A DNA stretch of 64,000 nucleotides from Runella slithyformis DSM 19594 (GTDB lineage: Bacteria; Bacteroidota; Bacteroidia; Cytophagales; Spirosomataceae), in assembly GCF_000218895.1 (NCBI RefSeq), contig NC_015703.1:5965001-6029000 (forward strand), written 5' to 3'. The position numbers and the translations under genes were made by a program. This document shows, one piece after another, positions 57,952 to 64,000 of the stretch; the stretch's first letter is position 1, and each line of letters begins with the position of its first letter. The notes beneath the pieces were generated by a model, which was given only the letters and a program-made list of their open reading frames with translations, was not told the origin of the DNA and did no database searches.

Positions 57952-58866
57952 ATGGATTTCGGAAAATCAGAAGATATTTCAAACATTGATTTCAACCTGC
58001 CGCCTGACCATCCTTTTACCGGTCAGGTACTGCCTACGTTCAGTTCCGATCCTTCTCAACCACCGCAGTGCTTTATTGGACCTCCCATCTGGGCCAACAA
58101 AGAGTGGGTAGGTAAAATATACCCTACAACCGCTAAAGACAAAGACTTCCTGTATTATTATACGCGTCAGTTCAATTCCATTGAACTCAATGTAACCCAT
58201 TATCAAATTCCGGGCGAAACAACCATTCAACGCTGGAAAGAAGCAGCCGCTCCGGGGTTTCGTTTTTGCCCAAAATGGCCGCAAACCATCAGTCATGAAT
58301 ATCAATTGAAAGGGTGTGAGCACCTGAGCCGGGAATTTACGACGGCTGTTTTGGGCTTAGGAGAGCATCTGGGGACTACTTTTTTACAATTAGGGCCCTC
58401 ATTTGACACCTATCAGTTTCGCACTTTATCGCTTTTTCTAAAACAGCTTCCTCCCCATTTCCCTATTGCCGTTGAATTCCGCCATCCGGATTGGTTTTCG
58501 GACAAAGTTCTTTGGCAAAAAACCATTGAAATGCTCCAAGAGGCAGGAGTAGGCACCGTTATGTCGGATGTAGCCGGCCGACGCGACGTCCTGCACATGA
58601 GCCTTACCTCTCCCATTTTCGCCCTGCGGTTTGTAGGGCACGAACTGCATCCAACCGATTTTACCCGAGTGGATGCCTGGGTGCAGCGGCTCAAGGCCTG
58701 GTTTGACCGGGGGCTCCGGACAGCCTTCATTTTTGTTCACTGCGGCGAAAATACCAACGCGCCTGAACTTACCGCTTATTGGATCAAACAGCTCAATCTG
58801 CACTGCGGACTTTCTCTCCAACTGCCCCGAATTCAACCCAAAGTGATACAGGGATCACTGTTTTAG
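57952..58866 (+). CDS. DUF72 family protein
   Basis: 304 codons. The TIM-barrel-like DUF72 features are present: FIGPPIWANKEWVGKIYPTT near 37, FNSIELNVTHYQIPGETTIQ near 77 and FRFCPKWPQTISHEYQLKG near 103, with PIAVEFRHPDWFSD near 175 and FVHCGENTNAPELTAYW near 262. Function is unknown; relatives include YecE. Cytoplasmic, without signal. It starts 32 bases after the metalloprotease gene, probably in the same transcript. Confidence 0.88.
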   Translation: MDFGKSEDISNIDFNLPPDHPFTGQVLPTFSSDPSQPPQCFIGPPIWANKEWVGKIYPTTAKDKDFLYYYTRQFNSIELNVTHYQIPGETTIQRWKEAAAPGFRFCPKWPQTISHEYQLKGCEHLSREFTTAVLGLGEHLGTTFLQLGPSFDTYQFRTLSLFLKQLPPHFPIAVEFRHPDWFSDKVLWQKTIEMLQEAGVGTVMSDVAGRRDVLHMSLTSPIFALRFVGHELHPTDFTRVDAWVQRLKAWFDRGLRTAFIFVHCGENTNAPELTAYWIKQLNLHCGLSLQLPRIQPKVIQGSLF

Positions 58867-59014
58867 CGATCAACCACAGGTCGCTAAATCCCGTATGATC
58901 AGGACTATCCCTCTTTTCTTCAAAAAAATACCCAATTCACGCAACCGAAAACGATCTCTGTCCGTAATTGTGTGTATAAACATAATTCATTCGTACATCA
59001 ACCCTTCATGAAAA

Positions 59015-59518
59015 ATGAAACAGACAACGATTAAAAGAGGACAATTTTTGAGGGAGTTAGGACTTAGCAGCGGAGCTTTAATGGCTTTTTATTGCCTTGG
59101 AACAACCATGACCGCGTGCTCATCCGGCAGTGAAGACCCCACTCCTGTTACTCCCGGAACAGGCACCGGTACTGCCGGCCTGACCGGAAATGCCGATACC
59201 GCCAAAGGAGCAATAAATTTCACGTTAGATTTGACCAACAGCACGTATTTATCGCTCAAAACAGCAGGCAGTTTTGTGACGGTGGGAAGTGTAATCGTTG
59301 CCAACGCCAAAGGGACTATGGTTGCACTGTCAAAAGCATGTACTCACCAGGGAACAACCGTAACCTATCGCTCGGCGCAAAATGATTTTTTTTGCAGCAA
59401 TCACGGCTCAGAATTCAGCACCACGGGCGCGGTGGAGGTCGGCCCCGCCACTAAAGCGCTAACGCTCTACACGGCCAAATTAAGTGCTGACGGAAATTCA
59501 TTAACCGTAAGTGCCTAA
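59015..59518 (+). CDS. Rieske [2Fe-2S] lipoprotein
   Basis: 167 codons. An N-terminal membrane/lipoprotein signal (IKRGQFLRELGLSSGALMAF) ends at TTMTACSSGS, a lipobox-like site. The Rieske cluster ligands are in KACTHQGTTVTYR (Cys and His, near 108) and FFCSNHGSEFSTTGAVEVG (Cys-x-x-His, near 128). It should carry electrons at the periplasmic side of a membrane. It is followed by a DUF5777 beta-barrel gene and a YceI gene, an arrangement seen in other Bacteroidota as I recall it, but no cytochrome b partner is present. Confidence 0.88.
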   Translation: MKQTTIKRGQFLRELGLSSGALMAFYCLGTTMTACSSGSEDPTPVTPGTGTGTAGLTGNADTAKGAINFTLDLTNSTYLSLKTAGSFVTVGSVIVANAKGTMVALSKACTHQGTTVTYRSAQNDFFCSNHGSEFSTTGAVEVGPATKALTLYTAKLSADGNSLTVSA

Positions 59519-59588
59519 CAGCCCAATAAAGTATTGATCTCATTAAGTCATAAGTAAAACAAAAGGCTCAAAACCTACATTAGATTGT

Positions 59589-60491
59589 ATGAAAGCACTT
59601 GCTCCGGTAGTCATCACGTTGTTGCTGACGGGTACAATAAACCTGAAAGCCCAGGAAGATCTAACCAAAATGCTCGAAGAAACCGAGACCCAAACAACGG
59701 ATTTTACAACGGCTACTTTTAAGGGGACACGCATCATCAACGGGCATTCGGTGGAAACTGTCAAGAAAAACCACCTTGACTTCATCATTCATCACCGCTT
59801 TGACCCTATTAATTTAGGTGTTCACGACCTTTTTGGACTTGACTATTCAAGAGTACGATTAGGTTTTGAATATGGATTAACGGACAATATCATGATTGGC
59901 ATCGGTCGGAGCAGCGTTCAGAAAACCTTTGATTTTTTGGCAAAAGCTAAACTTCTCCGCCAGTCTGCCGGCGCTCGGGTGATGCCGTTCAGCGTCACAG
60001 CCTTTGCGAGTACCATCATCGAAACGCAGGATAAGGCTCTTTCTACCACCGACAAAACTTCTTACTGCACTCAACTGCTGATAGCCCGTAAATTCAGCGA
60101 TAAATTGTCACTGCAACTTAATCCGACGTTTTTGTACCGTAATCGGGTCACGACCGCCGCGCAGGAAAGAGCTCTTTTTGCCATGGGCTTTGGCGGCCGA
60201 ATGAAACTCAACAAACGGCTCTCCTTAAATGCCGAATATTATTGGGCCTTTCGTGAAAAGGATTTGGAAAATCCCCTTGGCGGCACCTACGGAAATTCCC
60301 TCGCCCTTGGCGTGGATATTGAAACAGGCGGCCACGTTTTCCAACTCCATTTCACCAATTCTTCCGGCATGGTTGAAAAACAATTCATAGGAGATACCTC
60401 GGGCAGTTGGAGCAAAGGAGACATTCGCTGGGGCTTCAACGTTTCCAGAACCTTCAGTTTTGATAAACGTGCCAAAGGAATGATGAAATAG
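59589..60491 (+). CDS. DUF5777-family outer-membrane beta-barrel protein
   Basis: 300 codons. A signal peptide ends near LKAQEDL. The rest is rich in alternating strands: FKGTRIINGHSVETVKKNHL, DFIIHHRFDPINLGVHDLFG, RVRLGFEYGLTDNIMIGIGR and WGFNVSRTFSFDKRAKG. The opening FIIHHRFDPI pattern matches DUF5777, a Bacteroidota family thought to be outer-membrane. Function unknown. It lies between the Rieske gene and the second YceI gene on the same strand, 70 and 49 bases apart. Confidence 0.8.
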   Translation: MKALAPVVITLLLTGTINLKAQEDLTKMLEETETQTTDFTTATFKGTRIINGHSVETVKKNHLDFIIHHRFDPINLGVHDLFGLDYSRVRLGFEYGLTDNIMIGIGRSSVQKTFDFLAKAKLLRQSAGARVMPFSVTAFASTIIETQDKALSTTDKTSYCTQLLIARKFSDKLSLQLNPTFLYRNRVTTAAQERALFAMGFGGRMKLNKRLSLNAEYYWAFREKDLENPLGGTYGNSLALGVDIETGGHVFQLHFTNSSGMVEKQFIGDTSGSWSKGDIRWGFNVSRTFSFDKRAKGMMK

Positions 60492-60540
60492 TTCATTGCT
60501 CACTTTGATTATATCATTTGGGTTTAATTTTAAAAATGCC

Positions 60541-61098
60541 ATGAAAACATTCTTATTCATTTTAGCCATTTCGGCCGCATCGTTGATTCAACTGAAGGCG
60601 CAGAACCTTTTTTCGACGAGCAATGGGGAAACGAGTTTTTTCTCCGAAACTCCCGTTGAAAACATTACAGCCGTCAATAAATTCGGACAGGCGATTTTGA
60701 ACACGTCCAACAACGAAATCGTAGTGCAACTAACCATGAAGCAGTTCGACTTTCCCAATAAACTCATGCAGGAGCACTTCAATGAAAATTACATTGAGTC
60801 GGATAAATACCCCAAAGCCCTCTTTAAAGGAAAGATCAACGAATCAATTGATTTTACCAAAAACGGAGCCTATGACATCAGCGCTACGGGGGATTTTACG
60901 CTGCATGGAGTCACCAAACCACGCACCCTGAAAGGCAAAGTCACTGTTGCTCAGGGCGCTGTCAGTATCGCTTCGGAGTTTGACGTAGCCCTGGCTGATC
61001 ACAACATCGAAGTTCCTAAAATAGTATTTATGAAAATCGCTCAAACGATAAAAGTGAAAAGCAAGTACAATCTGGCCCCGTATGTAGGTAAAAAATAG
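60541..61098 (+). CDS. YceI-family protein (copy 2)
   Basis: 185 codons from ATG 60541 (MKTFLFILAISAASLIQLKA), a signal peptide. The YceI barrel has ILNTSNNEIVVQLTMKQFDF, NYIESDKYPKALFKGKINES and GDFTLHGVTKPRTLKGKVTV, but is more diverged and shorter than the copy at 56.0 kb. The family binds periplasmic lipids such as quinone-like molecules, which would suit a Rieske electron-transfer partner. The Rieske, DUF5777 and this gene probably form one transcript. Confidence 0.88.
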   Translation: MKTFLFILAISAASLIQLKAQNLFSTSNGETSFFSETPVENITAVNKFGQAILNTSNNEIVVQLTMKQFDFPNKLMQEHFNENYIESDKYPKALFKGKINESIDFTKNGAYDISATGDFTLHGVTKPRTLKGKVTVAQGAVSIASEFDVALADHNIEVPKIVFMKIAQTIKVKSKYNLAPYVGKK

Positions 61099-61221
61099 GA
61101 ACGAGACGGTGTTTGCAATTCGTGAAAGTACAGTATAGTTTTGGCCGGATATTCTTTGATGAGTGGCAGAGCAATCTGCTGCTCATTTTTTGTTTCTTTC
61201 AATCATCATTTTTCCACTATT

Positions 61222-61917
61222 ATGCAAAAAATTAAGTTTTCACTCGTTTTGGCAGCTGTAACGCTGATTTTGACGTGTGGCTTCGTACAGAAAAAGGGCA
61301 AATGGCAGGCCCTTTTCAATGGTAAGGATTTCAGCGGTTGGCACGCTTTCAACAAGCAGGGACAACCTATCTCCGACAAATGGCAGGTTGAAGACGGCGC
61401 CATGGTATTAATGGGCAAAGGCGGCGGTGACCTGGTAACCGATGCCGAATACGAAAATTTTGAATTGGAAATGGAGTGGAAAATCTCCGAAAAAGGAAAT
61501 AGCGGAGTAATGTGGGGGGTAGTAGAAGATAAAAAATACTGCTGTCCTTACAGCACCGGCCCCGAAATGCAGGTGTTGGACGATGCCAAACACCCGGACG
61601 CTTTTGCCGGAAAGAACGGCAACCACAAAGCCGGCTCACTCTATGATATGATTCCTCCGGCTGATTTTAACGCCGTAAAACCTGCGGGCGAATGGAATAA
61701 GGCCAAGATGAAAATCGAAAATGGTAAAGGTTCTTTCTGGCTGAATGGCAAACAAACCGTTACATTCGCCACTAAAGGCCCTGAGTGGGACGCACTCGTG
61801 GCCAACAGCAAATTCAAAACATGGGACGGGTTCGGTAAATTTGCCAAAGGCAAAATAGCCCTTCAGGACCACGGAGACAAAGTGTGGTTTCGCAATATTC
61901 GTATTCGCGAATTGTAG
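61222..61917 (+). CDS. DUF1080 (3-keto-disaccharide hydrolase-like) protein
   Basis: 231 codons from ATG 61222 (MQKIKFSLVLAAVTLILTCG), a signal peptide possibly with a lipobox-like end. The concanavalin-like DUF1080 domain has WQALFNGKDFSGWHAFNKQG, ISEKGNSGVMWGVVEDKK, AGSLYDMIPPADFNAVKPAG and GKIALQDHGDKVWFRNIRI. Members cleave 3-ketoglycosides made by glucoside 3-dehydrogenases in some Bacteroidota; a partner Gfo/Idh/MocA oxidoreductase is not adjacent, although a beheaded one is at 26 kb. Periplasmic or surface location. Confidence 0.88.
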   Translation: MQKIKFSLVLAAVTLILTCGFVQKKGKWQALFNGKDFSGWHAFNKQGQPISDKWQVEDGAMVLMGKGGGDLVTDAEYENFELEMEWKISEKGNSGVMWGVVEDKKYCCPYSTGPEMQVLDDAKHPDAFAGKNGNHKAGSLYDMIPPADFNAVKPAGEWNKAKMKIENGKGSFWLNGKQTVTFATKGPEWDALVANSKFKTWDGFGKFAKGKIALQDHGDKVWFRNIRIREL

Positions 61918-61930
61918 AAAACAGGCCTTG

Positions 61931-61982
61931 AAAACCGGTCATTGATCGTTTGGCGGTGTTCAGATAATCAATGACCGGTTTT
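61931..61982. terminator. Bidirectional terminator between DUF1080 and fabI
   Basis: AAAACCGGTCATTGAT (61931-61946) pairs perfectly over 16 bp with ATCAATGACCGGTTTT (61967-61982); short A/T-runs lie on both sides. It serves the two convergent genes. Confidence 0.88.
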
Positions 61983-61986
61983 ATTG

Positions 61987-62793
61987 TTATTCCCCCTGAA
62001 GAAGGCTTTCTGAAACGCCCATCATGGAATAACCTCCATCGTGGAAAAGATTCTGCATAGTGACCATACGGGTATAGTCAGAAAACATCATGACCACATA
62101 ATTGGCGCAATCATCCGCTGAAGCATTGCCAAGCGGTGCCATTTTATCGGCAAAGTCATAAAATTTATCAAATCCGCCAATGCCCGAACCGGCCGTGGTT
62201 TTGGTCGGAGACTGCGACACGGTGTTGACCCGTACATTTTTCAGTTTTCCGTAACGATATCCATAGCTGCGGGCGATCGATTCAAGCATCGACTTGGCCT
62301 CAGCCATATCAGTGTAAAATGGAAACGTACGTTGAGCCGCCATGTACGACAGCGCTACCACGCTCCCCCATTCATTGATGGCATCCATTTTTTCGGCTAC
62401 CTGCAAAAATTTATGAAACGACAACGCCGATACGTCTACGCTTTTCAAAAACCATTCGTAATTTAAATCTCCGTAAGAGCGACCCTTACGAATGTTGGGC
62501 GACATACCGATAGAGTGAAGTACAAAGTCTACTTTGCCACCCAATACGTCCAATGATTTAGTGTACAGATTTTCTATTTCTTCAATGGAAGTAGCATCTG
62601 CGGGGATAATTTCTGCCTCGCAGGCATCCGCTAATTTTTTGATTTCGCCCATTCGCATCGCAATTGGGGCGTTGGTTAGCGTAAATGTAGCTCCTTCCGC
62701 TTTCGCTTTCATTGCTACTTTCCACGCGATTGAGTTTTCATCGAGCGCACCCGAAATGATGCCGCGTTTCCCTTGTAAAATTCCGTTTGCCAT
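61987..62793 (-). CDS. fabI: Enoyl-[acyl-carrier-protein] reductase (NADH), FabI
   Basis: 268 codons, usual for FabI. The atypical SDR cofactor loop is GALDENSIAWKVAMKAKAEG near 15. The active-site Tyr-x6-Lys is in FPFYTDMAEAKSMLESIARS near 158 (Tyr160, Lys167 by rough count). HSIGMSPNIRKGRSYGDLNY near 92 is the substrate loop. It carries out the last reduction in each round of fatty-acid elongation and is the target of triclosan-type inhibitors. Essential in most hosts; cytoplasmic. An isolated gene here. Confidence 0.93.
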   Translation of the reverse strand: MANGILQGKRGIISGALDENSIAWKVAMKAKAEGATFTLTNAPIAMRMGEIKKLADACEAEIIPADATSIEEIENLYTKSLDVLGGKVDFVLHSIGMSPNIRKGRSYGDLNYEWFLKSVDVSALSFHKFLQVAEKMDAINEWGSVVALSYMAAQRTFPFYTDMAEAKSMLESIARSYGYRYGKLKNVRVNTVSQSPTKTTAGSGIGGFDKFYDFADKMAPLGNASADDCANYVVMMFSDYTRMVTMQNLFHDGGYSMMGVSESLLQGE

Positions 62794-62923
62794 TTTTTTA
62801 TTTTAATGTTAGAAGCTAAGAGGCTAAAAGTTAGGGTCAATGCTCGCAATCCTTCACTCCTTTTTCTTAACTGTTATTAAGAGGCAAAGTAACGAATTTT
62901 TGCGCAAATAGCCTCTTATTTTG

Positions 62924-63583
62924 TCATTCAGGGATGTAACCTCTGTCGGTTAATTCCTGAACCGGATCGGCCAACAGATACGTGGTACCGTTTTGCAGGA
63001 AATACGTGTGATCGGCAATGTCCAAAACGTCTCGGTAGAGATGATCCGTAATAAGAATTCCTTTTTGTGATTTCTGAGCGATGATCAGGTCTTTCAATTG
63101 CTCCACATACACCGGAGAAAGATGCGAAAAAGGTTCATCCAATAAAATGTATTGAACCGGAGAAAACAGAATGAGCAGGGTCTCCCAAAACCGCCTTTCC
63201 CCACCCGACAGTTCACCGAAGCGCTTATTTTTAACACCTTGCCACTTCTCTTTCATTGTATCTCCGACGGAAGATCCATACCAATCAAATACGTTATGCA
63301 CCCGCATGGAAGAAGACGTAAGTGGATGCTGCGGCAAATACCGCACAAGTGACTGCTCCCGATAAGGACATTCAATATAGATTTTATCCCAGCGAACGGA
63401 CTTAAAGGCAGGGGTTAGGGTCCCAAAGATGATTTGCAGCAGGCTTGATTTTCCACAACCGTTTCGACCCAAAATAGCCGTTACCTCCCCAAAAGGAATT
63501 TTCAGGTAGATACTTTGCAGGATTTTTCGTTCACCATACGAAAGCTCAATACTGTCGGCTTCTAAGCATCGGGAGACGATCAT
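62924..63583 (-). CDS. ABC transporter ATP-binding protein
   Basis: 219 codons from ATG 63583 (MIVSRCLEADSIELSYGERK); the frame extends 50 codons into the next gene upstream. Walker A ILGRNGCGKSSLLQIIFG near 38, Q-loop RYLPQHPLTSSSMRV near 82, signature FGELSGGERRFWETLL near 120, Walker B YILLDEPFSHLSPVYV near 140 and H-loop GILITDHLYRD near 172 are all present. It overlaps a small membrane ORF by four bases (ATGA), so the two are translated together. The transported substance is unknown. Confidence 0.9.
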   Translation of the reverse strand: MIVSRCLEADSIELSYGERKILQSIYLKIPFGEVTAILGRNGCGKSSLLQIIFGTLTPAFKSVRWDKIYIECPYREQSLVRYLPQHPLTSSSMRVHNVFDWYGSSVGDTMKEKWQGVKNKRFGELSGGERRFWETLLILFSPVQYILLDEPFSHLSPVYVEQLKDLIIAQKSQKGILITDHLYRDVLDIADHTYFLQNGTTYLLADPVQELTDRGYIPE

Positions 63584-63891
63584 AAGGTAAAAACAATTGT
63601 AACTAAACCTAATGCACTGAAAAACAAGACCACATCCATACAAAAAGCACCTATAAAAAGATGCGTTATTGAATACCCAAGGTTTTGATAAAACAGGTAA
63701 GCGTTTCGGGAAAAGGTGTGCATGAAATACCATACAACGCCGTAGGAAATAAATTTAAGCCAAAAGAGCGGCATAAATATCCCCCAAAGATCATCTCCTG
63801 CCGGTGCACCGGCAGCGAGCCATCCAGCCCAGGAAACGGTAGTGGTCAAAGCACCAAAATGACGGTAAAAAAGCCAAATGCAGGTGAGCAT
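63580..63891 (-). CDS. Small four-helix membrane protein coupled to the ABC ATPase gene
   Basis: 103 codons from ATG 63891. Hydrophobic stretches include LTTTVSWAGWLAAGAPAG, IFMPLFWLKFISYGVVWYFM, FYQNLGYSITHLFIGAFCMD and VLFFSALGLVTIVFTL. No family is recognised. The four-base ATGA overlap with the downstream ATPase gene suggests co-translation, so it may be the membrane partner, though 103 residues is far less than a usual ABC permease. Confidence 0.65.
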   Translation of the reverse strand: MLTCIWLFYRHFGALTTTVSWAGWLAAGAPAGDDLWGIFMPLFWLKFISYGVVWYFMHTFSRNAYLFYQNLGYSITHLFIGAFCMDVVLFFSALGLVTIVFTL

Positions 63892-64000
63892 AAAATAATA
63901 TTTTCTGCAAGCTACTGCCCGGGCTGATACACAATGTATGGGTTAAGAAACTTTAACAATTTGGAGACCCAAAATTCGTGTAAATATATTCCCTTTTGTA
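63892..64000. other. Right edge, no feature
   Basis: About 110 bases upstream of the small membrane protein gene. Nothing further is recognisable. Confidence 0.3.

Noticed and set aside
1-64000. CRISPR array
   Set aside because: No set of regularly spaced identical direct repeats was seen; the only tandem repeats are in the pseudouridine synthase gene and short palindromes.

Overview
The window looks like chromosome of a Bacteroidota bacterium, most likely a Cytophagales member of the Runella/Dyadobacter/Spirosoma type. This is inferred from gene families (HmuY, DUF2480, DUF5777, DUF4174, SusA-like GH13, PafA-like phosphatase, pseudouridine synthase with FDKPF repeats), from promoters of the TTG-N19/20-TAnnTTTG type, and from general lack of Shine-Dalgarno sites. 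I cannot name the species. No rRNA operon or CRISPR array is present; there is one tRNA (Leu-GAG).

Layout: 0-14 kb holds a truncated HPPD gene, acetoacetyl-CoA synthetase, an rRNA pseudouridine synthase, a glycosyltransferase, a haem/iron uptake pair (TonB-dependent receptor plus HmuY), a GT11 fucosyltransferase, a cytochrome c lipoprotein, a NIPSNAP protein, a GDPD and DUF4174. 14-19.7 kb is an accessory island: two CPBP membrane proteases, two tiny ORFs, a decayed lipoprotein with a cysteine-rich tail, an IS5-family (IS903-like) element, a MITE with the same ends, an IS630 element with a frameshifted transposase, and a truncated XRE regulator. 19.7-33 kb is mainly housekeeping: GNAT, an SDR-like protein, MgtC, two PepP-type peptidases, a subtilase, a beheaded Gfo/Idh/MocA gene, CCA-adding enzyme, DUF2480, HMG-CoA lyase, MoaD and an orphan McrB-like ATPase. 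33-36.5 kb is gene-poor, with tRNA-Leu, three minus-strand terminator-like hairpins and ElbB. 36.5-64 kb holds a LytTR regulator, a PafA-like phosphatase, a TPR protein, a GH13 amylase with AraC/HAD/VOC/MFS neighbours, a LysM/DAG-kinase operon, NuoL-NuoM, an Omp85-like protein, a MarR regulator with a clear operator, and a YceI / M48-MORN / DUF72 / Rieske / DUF5777 / YceI / DUF1080 run, then FabI and a small ABC unit.

Working together: HPPD (tyrosine), HMG-CoA lyase (leucine) and acetoacetyl-CoA synthetase all feed or use acetoacetate. The CCA-adding enzyme matches the tRNA-Leu gene, which does not encode its own CCA. The TonB receptor and HmuY form a haem acquisition unit.

The most informative observation is at 15.0-16.6 kb. 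Removing the IS and the MITE, each with one copy of its exact 9-bp target duplication, restores one uninterrupted 69-codon small membrane protein gene. That gene sits between two CPBP proteases and beside another tiny ORF and a cysteine-rich product, so a small-peptide system that has decayed is a reasonable hypothesis.
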